Source: Erysipelotrichaceae bacterium
GTDB taxonomy: Bacteria; Bacillota_I; Bacilli_A; Erysipelotrichales; Erysipelotrichaceae
Assembly: GCA_030525525.1 (NCBI GenBank)
Contig: JAUNEN010000001.1
Location: 94,934 to 147,045, forward strand
DNA length: 52,112 nt
Reading direction: 5' to 3'
In this document: positions 8,877-17,434 of the stretch, one piece after another
Numbering within the stretch: position 1 is the first letter of the stretch
Layout of the letters: every line of letters begins with the position of its first letter
Program-made: the position numbers and the translations under genes
The notes under the pieces: model-generated
Database searches by the model: none
What the model was told of the DNA's origin: nothing
The model's input: the letters and a program-made list of their open reading frames with translations, nothing else

Positions 8877-9755
8877 CTACACTTTCACGCTGACTTTCTT
8901 TCCGAGCAGTCCGGTCGGCCTGATCAGCAATACAATGATCAGCACCGCGAACACGATCGCATCGGAAAGCTGGGTTGAAATATAAGCCTTGGCAAAGGTC
9001 TCAATGACGCCAAGCATCAGACCGCCAAGAAACGCGCCAGGAATGGAGCCGATGCCGCCGAACACGGCCGCCGTGAAGGCGCGGATGCCGGGCATGGAGC
9101 CAAGGGTCGGATAAACGCTCGGATAGGCAGCGCATAAGAGCACCGCCGCCACCGCCGCAAGACCTGAGCCGATGGCGAATGTGATTGAGATGATGCGGTT
9201 GACGTTGATGCCCATCAATACCGCCGCTCCTTTGTCTTCGGAGCAGGCCCGCATCGCCTTGCCGGTTTTTGTTTTATTGATAAAAAGTGTCAGAGCACCC
9301 ATGATGACAACGCATGTCAGGATGGTCACGATGGAAAGATAGGAAACGGAAAGCTGCCCGCCGAACAGAGAAAATGATCCGTTCAGAACGGTCGGATAAA
9401 TCTTCGTGTCCGAGCCGAACATCAGCTGGGCCGCATTCTGCAGGAAATAGCTGACACCGATGGCGGTGATCAGTACGGAAAGACTTGACGCATTGCGTAA
9501 CGGTTTGTAAGCGAGTCTTTCAATGGTGACGCCAAGCAGGGTGCAGATCACCATCGCAATCGCGGCTGCCGCGATCAGAGGCATTCCGGCGGATGTCATT
9601 GCGAAAAATGACGCGAAGGCGCCGGCCATGATGATATCGCCATGGGCGAAGTTGAGCATTTTCGCGATGCCGTAAACCATTGAATAGCCAAGTGCGATGA
9701 TCGCATACACACTGCCCAGACCCAACCCGCTGATTAAGTATGATAAGAAAGCCAT
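8877..9755 (-). CDS. livH: Branched-chain amino acid ABC permease LivH
   Basis: Integral membrane permease of 292 residues. The N-terminal LivH hallmark GLGLGSVYAIIALGYSMVYG followed by MLNFAHGDIIMAGAF is clear, as is the coupling loop KTGKAMRACSEDKGAAVLMGI. The ORF extends upstream to 9821, but AAGGAGG lies 7 nt before the ATG at 9755, while the next ATG upstream (9761) is too close to that site. It follows livK after an intercistronic terminator-like hairpin. Confidence 0.95.
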   Translation of the reverse strand: MAFLSYLISGLGLGSVYAIIALGYSMVYGIAKMLNFAHGDIIMAGAFASFFAMTSAGMPLIAAAAIAMVICTLLGVTIERLAYKPLRNASSLSVLITAIGVSYFLQNAAQLMFGSDTKIYPTVLNGSFSLFGGQLSVSYLSIVTILTCVVIMGALTLFINKTKTGKAMRACSEDKGAAVLMGINVNRIISITFAIGSGLAAVAAVLLCAAYPSVYPTLGSMPGIRAFTAAVFGGIGSIPGAFLGGLMLGVIETFAKAYISTQLSDAIVFAVLIIVLLIRPTGLLGKKVSVKV

Positions 9756-9771
9756 AGGCATTCCTCCTTCG

Positions 9772-9817
9772 TAAAAACAAAACAAGGTTACCAAGCATAT
9801 TTCAGATTGGCAACCTT
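9772..9817 (-). terminator. Intercistronic terminator between livK and livH
   Basis: Minus strand: AAGGTTGCCAA..TTGGTAACCTT, an 11-position stem with one mismatch, followed by TGTTTTGTTTTTA. It lies between the binding-protein gene and the permease gene, so it probably makes most transcripts carry livK only, giving excess binding protein. Confidence 0.7.
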
Positions 9818-9841
9818 TCATGAAAGTTCAGTAACTGATGA

Positions 9842-11041
9842 TTACTCAACGCCGACGTAAACGCCGTTTTCGATAATGACAGCCTTCGGTGCCTTGGACA
9901 CTTCACCGCTTTCGGACCATGTCATGGACAGACCTGTGATGCCGTCGAATGTCATGGAAGTGAATTCTTTGATCATAGCTGCTGTGATATCGTCAGTTGA
10001 CATATCAGAAGTGATGCCGGCATTGTCGATTGCCTGCTTGATCGCATAGATGCAGTCATATGCGTCAGCCGCAAACTGGTTCGGAACCTCACCGTACTTG
10101 TCAGTATACTTCTTTACGAAATTTGCAGTCTTCTCATCCTCTGCGTCAGCGGAGAACGGTGTCAGCATATACAGTCCCTCTGCCAGGGATGTATCGAAGT
10201 TTTCCAGAGCCAGGATACCGTCCATGCCGTCGCATCCGAAGAAGTTCGGCGCATAGCCCTGCTTGTTTGCCTCAACGAGGATCTGGGAAGCCGGCTGGTA
10301 GTAAATCGGCAGGAAGACAATATCAGCACCCGCATCGGCAAGCTTCTTGACCTGAACGGAATAGTCCGTATCGGAATCAATGAATGTCTCGGTGTCGACA
10401 ATGGTCAGACCGATCTTGTCCGCTTCCGCCTTGAAGGTGTTGTAGATGCCTGTGGAGTAGTTGTCATCGCTTCTGTAAATGATACCGATCTTGGAGCCGA
10501 GCTCACTGTGCGCCTTCAGATAGTCAGCCGAAGCTGTTCCCTGGTTGGGATCTGTGAAGCACATCTGGAACAGGACACCGTACGGATCTGTATTGTTTGT
10601 GGCGTCTCTGTAAATGATCGCTGTGGAGCTGCCGGACGGTGTGAGCGCGAAGATATTGTCCTGCGCATAGTTCGGAGCGACTGCCTGGCCGCTACCGGAT
10701 GTAACTGTGCCAAGAGAAATCTGCATACCCCAGTCCATCAGTGCGTTGTAAGCGGAAACCGCCTTTTCGCCATCCGCCTGGTCATCCTGGAAATTCATTT
10801 CAATCTGTGTTCCGCCAAGCGCGTTGACTTCTTCAATCGCAATCTCGGCTGCATGCTGGACTGCCAGGCCATACACGGCCGCATTGCCTGTGATCGGGCC
10901 GGAAGCGCCAAGTTTGATTGCGCCTGCATTGCCTTCGGATGAAGAACCGCTGCCCTCAGAGGATCCAGAATTGCCGCAGGCTGTCATTGACAGTGCCATC
11001 AGAGCTGCCAGCCCGCCTTTCACTAATTTCTTGTAATCCAT
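9842..11041 (-). CDS. livK: Branched-chain amino acid ABC substrate-binding lipoprotein LivK
   Basis: Extracellular, lipid-anchored binding protein (399 residues) that delivers Leu/Ile/Val-type ligands to LivHM. The signal peptide is MDYKKLVKGGLAALMALSMTAC with Cys22 as the lipidated residue, followed by a Ser/Gly-rich linker. The mature part is a Leu-binding-protein fold: IKLGASGPITGNAAVYG, GSGQAVAPNYAQDNIF, LGSKIGIIYRSDDNYSTG. The first gene of the liv operon, with a promoter at 11088-11115. Specificity within the hydrophobic amino acids cannot be fixed by eye, but it fits the branched-chain metabolism encoded downstream in the window. Confidence 0.94.
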   Translation of the reverse strand: MDYKKLVKGGLAALMALSMTACGNSGSSEGSGSSSEGNAGAIKLGASGPITGNAAVYGLAVQHAAEIAIEEVNALGGTQIEMNFQDDQADGEKAVSAYNALMDWGMQISLGTVTSGSGQAVAPNYAQDNIFALTPSGSSTAIIYRDATNNTDPYGVLFQMCFTDPNQGTASADYLKAHSELGSKIGIIYRSDDNYSTGIYNTFKAEADKIGLTIVDTETFIDSDTDYSVQVKKLADAGADIVFLPIYYQPASQILVEANKQGYAPNFFGCDGMDGILALENFDTSLAEGLYMLTPFSADAEDEKTANFVKKYTDKYGEVPNQFAADAYDCIYAIKQAIDNAGITSDMSTDDITAAMIKEFTSMTFDGITGLSMTWSESGEVSKAPKAVIIENGVYVGVE

Positions 11042-11087
11042 TTCTTTCCCTCACTTTTGTCCGTTATTTATAAATCAGACAATGACA

Positions 11088-11115
11088 ATTATAAAACGCT
11101 TTCCATGAAAAACAA
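11088..11115 (-). promoter_or_regulatory. Probable sigma-A promoter of the liv operon
   Basis: Minus strand: TTGTTT, 16-nt spacer, TATAAT, ending about 47 nt before the livK start. The leader is too short for a T-box. Confidence 0.65.
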
Positions 11116-11185
11116 TTCTCATTTTCACAGTTTGAACATATTTTCTGCAATTATTTTCAAATTAATGTAAATATTTTCATGATCA

Positions 11186-11220
11186 TATTAAAAGCAGAGA
11201 ATATGCGTTTCATTCTCTGC
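11186..11220 (-). terminator. Intrinsic terminator after the Hsp70-like gene
   Basis: Minus strand: GCAGAGAAT-GAAACGCAT-ATTCTCTGC followed by TTTT; a perfect 9-bp stem 9 nt after the stop at 11230. Confidence 0.85.
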
Positions 11221-11229
11221 TTCAATTGT

Positions 11230-13143
11230 TTAACCGAGCGGAATTTCGACGACTTCCGCCATCTTGGAAAGACATGTTTCAATCTGCAGCGAAATCTCTT
11301 TGACAAGCCGCTCGGTGATTTCTTCATTCTTTTCCTGTTCGAGCTTTGCATAAAGGCTGTTTTTCACTTCGGAAGAAATCACATCAAGGCGTGCTTTCAG
11401 ATGGCTTTTCGGAATCATCAGACGCACCGGCTTCGGAATCCTTGAATTTAACAGCATTTCCTGCATCTTCTCTTTGCCAAGCGCCAGGATCAGTAATGAT
11501 ACGACAGCTCCTGCCACAATGCCGGGCAGACCGTTGGCGACCAGCGCAATTCCGCCGCCTCCGCATAAAAGTCCGATCACAATCGACACGGTCGCATCGA
11601 TCAGCCATGTGATTTCCTTTAAAGCAAACAGACTCTTTGCCTCAACATTGATTTCGATATCGCTCATTGAAAGATAGGAATTGAGTGACAGAGCGGAATA
11701 AGGCACATTGTGCTTCACACAGATCGGCATCGTGAATTCTTCCAGTTCATAGGAAACTGTCTTGAGCCATTTGGAAACCGGCTTCATCAATAACTGCCTT
11801 GCTTCATCGGTATGGAGATAGGAATCAATCTCCTTCTCCATGATCGCATCGATTTCAGCCAGCTTTTCAATCGAACCGGATCTCCATCTTTCTGTGATCG
11901 GAAGTGCCACATGTTCGAGAATCGGTTCTACCATCGATTCAACCGCATCATGATAAAGTTCATTGATATGACTTTCGACAATCCGTTCCACCTGGCTTGA
12001 TTCCACCAGACGGCTGATTTCTTCCTTGAACTGTCTTAACTCTTCATCGATCTTGCCGCACCAGGCAAGTCCGGAAGCGACCGAGAATTCCGGTTCGCTG
12101 GAAGAAATGACAACCGCATCCGGGAATGCCTGACGGCACCATGTACGGATGACAGGCATTTTGGAAACGCCGCCGGTCAGGAAGATCAGTTCAGGCTGTC
12201 TGTCGGTGATCGCTTCCTTTGCCTGTTTCAGGCTGTCCAGGAAGACTTCCTTGAATGACTTGTTTTCCAGTCTTTCAACTTTCTGATTGAAGAGCTGATC
12301 GGCAATCTCTTCGTTGATTGTAAGCGTCAGTTTCACCGGAATCAGTCCGTGCGGGATTGTAACCGGCTGCGTGCATGTATTGTGTTTCCAGTAATCCTCA
12401 TCAGAGAAATATTTTTCCTTGAGTCTTCTTGCCGCAAAGTCGCAATAGCTCTGCCACGGCTCGCTCTCTTTGAAAATATTCCTGATTTTCTTCTCATTGG
12501 GGGAACGCTTAATTGATTCTTCCAGCAGAATCTCATCCATGATCCCGCCGCCTAAGAACACTTCACCGCCGGTTTTCAGTTCCACTTCACGGCCGCCGTT
12601 GATATAGGCAAAGTCGGTGGTTGAAGAACCGATATCGACAACAAGAACCGGCTTATTGAGAATGTCATAGCCGACCTGCAGATGCTTGGACTGGCATGCC
12701 GAAACAAGAGCGGCTCTTGATTCGGAAATGATTTTTGCGGGCGGGTATCCGGTCTTTTCAAAGATCATTCTGTATTCTTCACGGGCAACCCTGTCCCATC
12801 CGGCCGGACAGCCGATATAGAAACAGCAGTCCTCTCCCTGGATCAGCTGACCGCTGAGATATAATTCGCCAAGCACTCCCGACGCAAAGCTTTTGACATC
12901 ACTCAATGCTTCCGGATCAATCAGGAAGCGGCTTTTGAATCTTTCCTTGCGCTTGATCGCATCCGGGTTGTAACATGCCCCTTCGCCAATCAACAGCTTA
13001 CCGTCTTTGAGAAGTGCATAAGCGGTGATAAAGCTTTTTGCTTCATTGATATTCAGCACTTCGGGTATCAGATCCTTTGTGCTGTCGAGTCTGGTAACGG
13101 CGCTTTCCGCATCGCCGAGGTCAAATCCGTAAAACCTGTTCAT
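11230..13143 (-). CDS. Hsp70/actin-like ATPase with C-terminal membrane segment
   Basis: A 637-residue divergent member of the Hsp70/DnaK superfamily, not the housekeeping DnaK. (Residue numbers here count from the ATG at 13149.) The nucleotide-binding motifs are phosphate-1 GFDLGDAESA (residues 8-17), phosphate-2 VVDIGSSTTDF (170-180) and the adenosine motif LTGGVSKMP (324-332). After the ATPase part the usual beta-sandwich substrate domain is not recognisable; instead there is a helical region and a hydrophobic, glycine-rich stretch at about 514-557 long enough for two membrane passes, then an amphipathic tail. The ATG at 13143 has GGAG 7 nt upstream; the ATG at 13149, which would give an ATGA overlap with the previous gene, is too close to that site. 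It is coupled to the GrpE-like membrane protein gene just upstream. I infer a membrane-bound chaperone or switch; the client is unknown. Confidence 0.8.
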   Translation of the reverse strand: MNRFYGFDLGDAESAVTRLDSTKDLIPEVLNINEAKSFITAYALLKDGKLLIGEGACYNPDAIKRKERFKSRFLIDPEALSDVKSFASGVLGELYLSGQLIQGEDCCFYIGCPAGWDRVAREEYRMIFEKTGYPPAKIISESRAALVSACQSKHLQVGYDILNKPVLVVDIGSSTTDFAYINGGREVELKTGGEVFLGGGIMDEILLEESIKRSPNEKKIRNIFKESEPWQSYCDFAARRLKEKYFSDEDYWKHNTCTQPVTIPHGLIPVKLTLTINEEIADQLFNQKVERLENKSFKEVFLDSLKQAKEAITDRQPELIFLTGGVSKMPVIRTWCRQAFPDAVVISSSEPEFSVASGLAWCGKIDEELRQFKEEISRLVESSQVERIVESHINELYHDAVESMVEPILEHVALPITERWRSGSIEKLAEIDAIMEKEIDSYLHTDEARQLLMKPVSKWLKTVSYELEEFTMPICVKHNVPYSALSLNSYLSMSDIEINVEAKSLFALKEITWLIDATVSIVIGLLCGGGGIALVANGLPGIVAGAVVSLLILALGKEKMQEMLLNSRIPKPVRLMIPKSHLKARLDVISSEVKNSLYAKLEQEKNEEITERLVKEISLQIETCLSKMAEVVEIPLG

Positions 13144-13145
13144 AT

Positions 13146-14021
13146 TCATTCTCCTGCCGCCAGACCTTTGCGCAGAACCGTATTGGCAATGACAAGGGCC
13201 GGACGGATTGTCAGTCTGGCTGAGCCGGGCATTCTCTCAAAGAGATTTTTATTCTCGCCGTTGAAATCAACCACTTCGATCTGTTTTTTATGAAGATAGA
13301 ATTTCACATCGGAAATGACTTCTGCCGCAAATTCGTCATTCCGCTGGGCATAGGCATTTTCAAGCAGTCCGCTTAACAGCTGGATATCTTCCTTCTTCAT
13401 GCCTTCTTTTTCATCAAGCAGTGCCTGCTTTGCAAGAAGCGTTTCTTCGCTTCTGATGAGATTCAGTGTTCTGTCCATGGCAGCCGCACCGGCGAGCAAT
13501 ACATGATACGTCTTTGCCCCATCCGGGATCGTTTCTGCATAGAGCTCTTCATCATTTTTCTTTTTTGACTTTGCTGAAATCAGACCTGATACAAAAAGAC
13601 AGATGAGCGCCCCTGCCCACAGTGACAGCCCGAGAATCATATTGGGACTCGGCGGAACCATATCGGTTAAAAGAATCAGAACCGCTGCCGCTCCTGCCGC
13701 CAGCAGGATGCCGACGATTGCCAGAATGAAAAACCATGGCGATTTTTTAGCTTTCTCATGATCGGGACGGTATTCCGATTTTGACCAGATGGTTGACTGT
13801 CCGTCGCAATCCAGAAACCCCGCCGATGTGCGTAATGCTTCAATCATCGCCATCGCGGTTGTCTTGATTTTTTCGCTTGTCTCTTCTTCGTTATAGAGAG
13901 TGAGCATTCTGCTTAATTCCTCCTCAACGCAGCGGACTGTTTCAGCCGAAGATTTCGCAGCCGCCGCATTATGGAGAAAACGTTCTTTATCCTGTTCAAG
14001 AATTGCCTGCATGCCAGCCAT
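13146..14021 (-). CDS. Two-pass membrane protein with GrpE-like C-terminal segment
   Basis: A 291-residue protein with a helical N-terminal part (residues 1-90), two membrane helices (about 95-119 and 127-149), a positively charged stop KSKKKN, and a C-terminal domain of about 140 residues. The last 45 residues contain LHKKQIEVVDFN and TIRPALVIANTVL, which resemble the beta-wing of the nucleotide-exchange factor GrpE (compare GVE-x-I and [TV]-[IL]-RPA-x-V in the family). The gene overlaps or abuts the Hsp70-like gene downstream, the arrangement expected of an ATPase and its exchange factor. AAGGAG precedes the start. The similarity is by eye and short, so the GrpE role is a hypothesis. Confidence 0.65.
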   Translation of the reverse strand: MAGMQAILEQDKERFLHNAAAAKSSAETVRCVEEELSRMLTLYNEEETSEKIKTTAMAMIEALRTSAGFLDCDGQSTIWSKSEYRPDHEKAKKSPWFFILAIVGILLAAGAAAVLILLTDMVPPSPNMILGLSLWAGALICLFVSGLISAKSKKKNDEELYAETIPDGAKTYHVLLAGAAAMDRTLNLIRSEETLLAKQALLDEKEGMKKEDIQLLSGLLENAYAQRNDEFAAEVISDVKFYLHKKQIEVVDFNGENKNLFERMPGSARLTIRPALVIANTVLRKGLAAGE

Positions 14022-14083
14022 AATGTGAACTCCTTATTATCAATAAAAATAATAACATAAATCACATCAGCCGCTCTCATGCA

Positions 14084-14114
14084 AAGAAAAACCGCTCCAC
14101 ACAGCGTGAAGCGG
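14084..14114 (-). terminator. Intrinsic terminator after the zinc-ribbon gene
   Basis: Minus strand: CCGCTTCAC-GCTGT-GTGGAGCGG (nine pairs, one G-T) followed by TTTTTCTTT. It separates the zinc-ribbon gene from the GrpE-like/Hsp70-like pair. Confidence 0.85.
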
Positions 14115-14123
14115 ATTCATGCA

Positions 14124-14759
14124 TTACTTCAGTTTTTCACCGCAGTACGGACAGAAGACTTCATCCCCATCCAGTTCGCCATTGCAATGCGGACAGTATG
14201 TCTTTTCCTTCACCATCTTGGAGCCGCACGCCTTGCAGTAGAGGGCACCGATTCTGTTTTCGGTTCCGCAATACGGGCAGAGATTCTTTTCAGCTTCAGC
14301 CGGCTGTACACGGGTGACAGATTCTTCCTTGATCTCTTCCCTGACAATCGGCTCAACGCCGAGATAGTCCTCAATGAAGGAGAAGATTTCATCGGTCATG
14401 GTAGCCTGTCTTAAAGCACCGATGCCTGCCGTCAGAATCAGCGGATGGAAGAAGACTGCTCCGGCTGCCGCAATGCCGAGTTTTTCGGCCCATTTTTCAA
14501 AGCCGATGGTCACCTTCATGGTGGCGTCATCCTGTTCAAAATCAACTGCCAGGGCTGCGTCCATGCCGAGATACTTTGTCCACTCAGCTCCCGCATCGCC
14601 ACGGCACTGAATCGTATAGCCGCTTCTTGTGCGCATTGTCTGGGTGATCATGTTCTTCTTCACATCCAGATACTCTGCTAATGCATAAGCTGCAGACTGT
14701 GCGCTCTCCGCTGTACGGGGGTAAGTTCTTGTCACTTTATTTCCGATATCCATATTCAA
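14124..14759 (-). CDS. Double zinc-ribbon protein, function unknown
   Basis: A 211-residue protein. The C-terminal 55 residues hold two zinc ribbons: CPYCGTEN..YCKACG and CPHCNGEL..FCPYCG, each with two CxxC pairs. The N-terminal 130 residues have a mixed alpha/beta appearance with a short hydrophobic stretch (LGIAAAGAVFFHPLILTAGIGAL) that may be one membrane segment or a buried helix. It stands upstream of the GrpE-like/Hsp70-like pair but has its own terminator, so linkage is by proximity only. I do not recognise the N-terminal domain. An inverted repeat (14800-14814) lies in its upstream region. Confidence 0.75.
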   Translation of the reverse strand: MNMDIGNKVTRTYPRTAESAQSAAYALAEYLDVKKNMITQTMRTRSGYTIQCRGDAGAEWTKYLGMDAALAVDFEQDDATMKVTIGFEKWAEKLGIAAAGAVFFHPLILTAGIGALRQATMTDEIFSFIEDYLGVEPIVREEIKEESVTRVQPAEAEKNLCPYCGTENRIGALYCKACGSKMVKEKTYCPHCNGELDGDEVFCPYCGEKLK

Positions 14760-14799
14760 TACCTTCCTTTCGTGTGTACATATATTACTTACATCGTTT

Positions 14800-14814
14800 T
14801 TGACCGCCGGTCAA
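14800..14814. promoter_or_regulatory. Perfect inverted repeat upstream of the zinc-ribbon gene
   Basis: TTGACCG-C-CGGTCAA, seven-base arms around one base, about 40 nt upstream of the start codon. The outer TTGACC could serve as a -35 element, which would make the repeat an operator; no good -10 is seen at the ideal spacing. Confidence 0.4.
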
Positions 14815-14865
14815 TAGGTAACAGTGAAATCTTAAATATGACCATGATTCATGCATTGCAGAACA

Positions 14866-14899
14866 AATGAAAACGGGATCAGCTTTTCAGCTCTCCCGT
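14866..14899 (-). terminator. Intrinsic terminator after the YdjC/ChbG-like gene
   Basis: Minus strand: ACGGGA..TCCCGT with inner AGCT-GAAA-AGCT pairing, followed by TTTTC. It lies 25 nt after the stop at 14925. Confidence 0.7.
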
Positions 14900-14924
14900 C
14901 AGTCATATTCATTTGTTTTTTCAA

Positions 14925-15686
14925 TCAGATATCGTCGTAGCTGATCAGTTCAACATCATGTTCATCAAGCCATTTCTTCACTTCCGGATCGCACAGCATG
15001 GCTGCTTCTTTTGTGCGGTTGATATTCAGGCTTGAATTCTTCATCAGATAATCATCCACATAACCGGGGTGACCGATGAAGACATTGGGCATATCTTCCC
15101 TTGCGACTTCAAGAATTCCCCTCTTCAGTGTTTCAAACGGATCATAATCCGGTTTGGAAGATTCCATCGGCAGAATCTGAATCGGCTTGCCGTCAAAGGT
15201 TGAATGGCCGTCCAGTTTCAGCGGCTGAAAGCGCAGACCGTATTTGTCTGCCACATAAGCCAGTGCTTTGTTCAGATTTTCCGAAATGACCGCATGTGCT
15301 TCGAAATAGGAAGGCTCTTTTCCTGTCAGTTCCTTGAATTTCTGATATTGTGCTTCGATTTCAATGACCGCTTCTTCAAAGACAACAAAATCAATGCCGT
15401 TTCTGAATGCTTCACGGTAGGTTTTCGATGATTTGAGTTTTCCGTTTTCATCAATCAGTGAAGGAATCAGTTCCGGATCTGCGCACGGATATTCCAGGCA
15501 CATATTTGTATGCTGGCCGATCGCAACATCATATCCTTCAAGAAGTGCGAGTCCATGGGCAGCGTAAGGCATATTGGGCATCAGTCCGGCGGAAGAGACA
15601 AGACCGTCCTTCACCGTTTTGAGAATGCCGTAGTTGACTGCCTCGCTGTAGCCGATATCATCGGCTCTGATAATCAGCTGTTTCAT
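14925..15686 (-). CDS. YdjC/ChbG-family carbohydrate deacetylase-like protein
   Basis: A 253-residue protein of the YdjC/ChbG fold, whose characterised members remove acetyl groups from chitooligosaccharides. Visible motifs are IIRADDIGYSEAVNYGI at the N-terminus (the Asp pair is catalytic/metal binding), AIGQHTN (metal His), and GHPGYVDD near the C-terminus. The mid-protein motif, usually DSHHHxH, is reduced to EAHAVIS, keeping one His. The start overlaps the stop of the flavin reductase gene by four bases (ATGA), so the two are translationally coupled. Substrate uncertain. Confidence 0.82.
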   Translation of the reverse strand: MKQLIIRADDIGYSEAVNYGILKTVKDGLVSSAGLMPNMPYAAHGLALLEGYDVAIGQHTNMCLEYPCADPELIPSLIDENGKLKSSKTYREAFRNGIDFVVFEEAVIEIEAQYQKFKELTGKEPSYFEAHAVISENLNKALAYVADKYGLRFQPLKLDGHSTFDGKPIQILPMESSKPDYDPFETLKRGILEVAREDMPNVFIGHPGYVDDYLMKNSSLNINRTKEAAMLCDPEVKKWLDEHDVELISYDDI

Positions 15687-16240
15687 TTGAGTGCAAATCC
15701 TGCCTTGAATGCATCGGCAACGATCTCGCCGATCACTCTGTATTTGTTCATGGCAGAGTCAAACATAATCGGCTCCATCTTTGAAAGATCCACTTTCCCG
15801 TCTGTCAGGATCGATTCATCAACGCTCATATTCACGGTTTCACCGGTCAGCAGATACCCGTCTCCGTCCGGTTTCATCTCAACAACTTTGCACTCCAGTA
15901 CAAGCGGATATTCTTCAAATACCGGCGCATTGACGCATGTGCCTCTGACTGCGTGAAAGCCTGCCTTTGCGATTTTGTCTGCTTTCCGGCCGGATTCGAT
16001 GCCGAAATAATCGGATTCAACGACTGTCTTTCTGGTTGCGAATGCGACCGTGAAATCGCCGTTTTTCTCAAGATTGTCGGTTGTCTGATGCTTTGAGAGT
16101 GAAATGATGATCTGATCGGCATCGACCTGTCCTGCCCATGCGGCATTCATCGCATTCGGCTTTCCGTTTTCATCATAGGTTCCGATGATCACGACCGGTA
16201 ACGGTGTGATAATTGTCTTTTTTCCGAAATCTTTTCTCAT
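15683..16240 (-). CDS. Flavin reductase family protein (FMN-binding)
   Basis: A 185-residue split-barrel flavoprotein. The N-terminal PLPVVIIGTYDENGKPNAM..AWAG is the FMN-binding signature, and ISLSKHQTTDNLEKNGDFTVAF follows as in the family. These proteins reduce or bind FMN and often pass electrons to partner enzymes. I chose the ATG at 16240, with AAGGA upstream, over the upstream in-frame start at 16267. The stop overlaps the start of the YdjC-like gene (ATGA), so the two form a small operon; why they are coupled is not clear from sequence. Confidence 0.88.
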   Translation of the reverse strand: MRKDFGKKTIITPLPVVIIGTYDENGKPNAMNAAWAGQVDADQIIISLSKHQTTDNLEKNGDFTVAFATRKTVVESDYFGIESGRKADKIAKAGFHAVRGTCVNAPVFEEYPLVLECKVVEMKPDGDGYLLTGETVNMSVDESILTDGKVDLSKMEPIMFDSAMNKYRVIGEIVADAFKAGFALK

Positions 16241-16304
16241 ATCTTGTTTCCTTCTTTCTATTTCCAATTATGTCATATTTTGAGAAACTTCATCTTCTTT
16301 TTGC

Positions 16305-16342
16305 AAAAAAGAAAAAGGAGCACATCTCATTTGATGTACCCC
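16305..16342 (-). terminator. Terminator of the Val T-box/VOR/ilvE operon
   Basis: Minus strand: GGGGTACATC-AAATGA-GATGTGCTCC, ten pairs including two G-T, followed by TTTTTCTTTTTT. It marks the 3' end of the operon that begins at the Val T-box. Confidence 0.8.
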
Positions 16343-16351
16343 TGAAAGCTG

Positions 16352-17413
16352 TTAAATCTGAACGGTCCAGCCGAACGGATCTTCGCTCTTGCCCCACTGA
16401 ATGGCTGTCAGTGTGTCATAAAGATGCTGAGTCAGTTCGCCGATCTTCTTTTCGTTGACGGTGTAGACCTGATCTTTGTAAACCAGTTCGCCGATCGGGC
16501 TGACAACTGCAGCAGTTCCGCATCCCCATGCCTCTTCGAGGGAGCCATCAGCCATGGCAGCTGCCAGTTCATCGACAGACAGCAGTCTTTCTTCAACCGG
16601 ATAGCCTTCCTTTTTGAGGATTTCGATAATGGATTTGCGGGTGATGCCGGGCAGGATACTGCCGGTCAGTGCCGGAGTGACAACCTTGCCGTTGATCTTG
16701 AACATGACATTCATCGCACCGACTTCTTCGATGTATTTTCTTTCAACACCATCGAGCCAGAGAACCTGTGAATAGCCCTTCTTTTCAGCTCTGTCGCCTG
16801 CTCTGTTGCTTGCTGCATAGTTGCCGCCGCACTTAGCTTCGCCTGTGCCGCCGCGGACAGCTCTGACATCCTGATCTTCAATCATGATGGATACCGGATT
16901 GAGGCCTTCCTTGTAGTAGGAGCCGACCGGGGAAAGAATGATGATGAATGTCGCATGGTTGACCGCATGGACACCGAGAGTTTCATCATTGCCGATGGTA
17001 AACGGACGGATATAGAGGGATGTGCCCGGATCGGAAGGAACCCATCTTTCCTCCATTTTTACAAGGGTCTTTACCGCTTCAACGAAATCTTCTTCCGGGA
17101 ACTGCGGCATGCAGAGTCTTTCTGCAGAGCGGTTCATACGGCGTGCATTCTCGATCGGACGGAACAGCTGTACGCTGCCGTCAGCTTTTCTGTAAGCCTT
17201 TAAGCCTTCGAAGATTTCTGTGCCGTAATGAAATGCTGTACATGCAGGTGAAATGGAGAGGTTTCCGTAAGGAACGATTCTGTAGTCATGCCATCCTTCT
17301 TCCTTGGAATAGTCGGCGATGAACATGTGATCTGTAAAGTACTTTCCGAAGCCGAGTGTGCTGCTTTCGGGAAGCTGTTTCGGTGAATCCGTACGGGTGA
17401 TTTTGATTTCCAT
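16352..17413 (-). CDS. ilvE: Branched-chain amino acid aminotransferase
   Basis: PLP enzyme (353 residues, class IV fold, the longer BCAT2-like bacterial type) that interconverts Leu/Ile/Val and their 2-oxoacids using glutamate/2-oxoglutarate. Visible motifs: FHYGTEIFEGLKAYR (substrate pocket), YIRPFTIGNDETLGVHA, the PLP-Lys region GGTGEAKCGGNYAAS, and VLWLDGVERKYIEEVGAMNVMF. The ATG at 17413 is preferred over an in-frame TTG; AAGG lies upstream. It is the last gene of the operon and directly follows the oxidoreductase gamma subunit (21 nt). There it would aminate the 2-oxoacids made by that enzyme, or deaminate the amino acids if the pathway runs the other way. Confidence 0.96.
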   Translation of the reverse strand: MEIKITRTDSPKQLPESSTLGFGKYFTDHMFIADYSKEEGWHDYRIVPYGNLSISPACTAFHYGTEIFEGLKAYRKADGSVQLFRPIENARRMNRSAERLCMPQFPEEDFVEAVKTLVKMEERWVPSDPGTSLYIRPFTIGNDETLGVHAVNHATFIIILSPVGSYYKEGLNPVSIMIEDQDVRAVRGGTGEAKCGGNYAASNRAGDRAEKKGYSQVLWLDGVERKYIEEVGAMNVMFKINGKVVTPALTGSILPGITRKSIIEILKKEGYPVEERLLSVDELAAAMADGSLEEAWGCGTAAVVSPIGELVYKDQVYTVNEKKIGELTQHLYDTLTAIQWGKSEDPFGWTVQI

Positions 17414-17434
17414 TGTTCTGACCTTCAACTTTCT

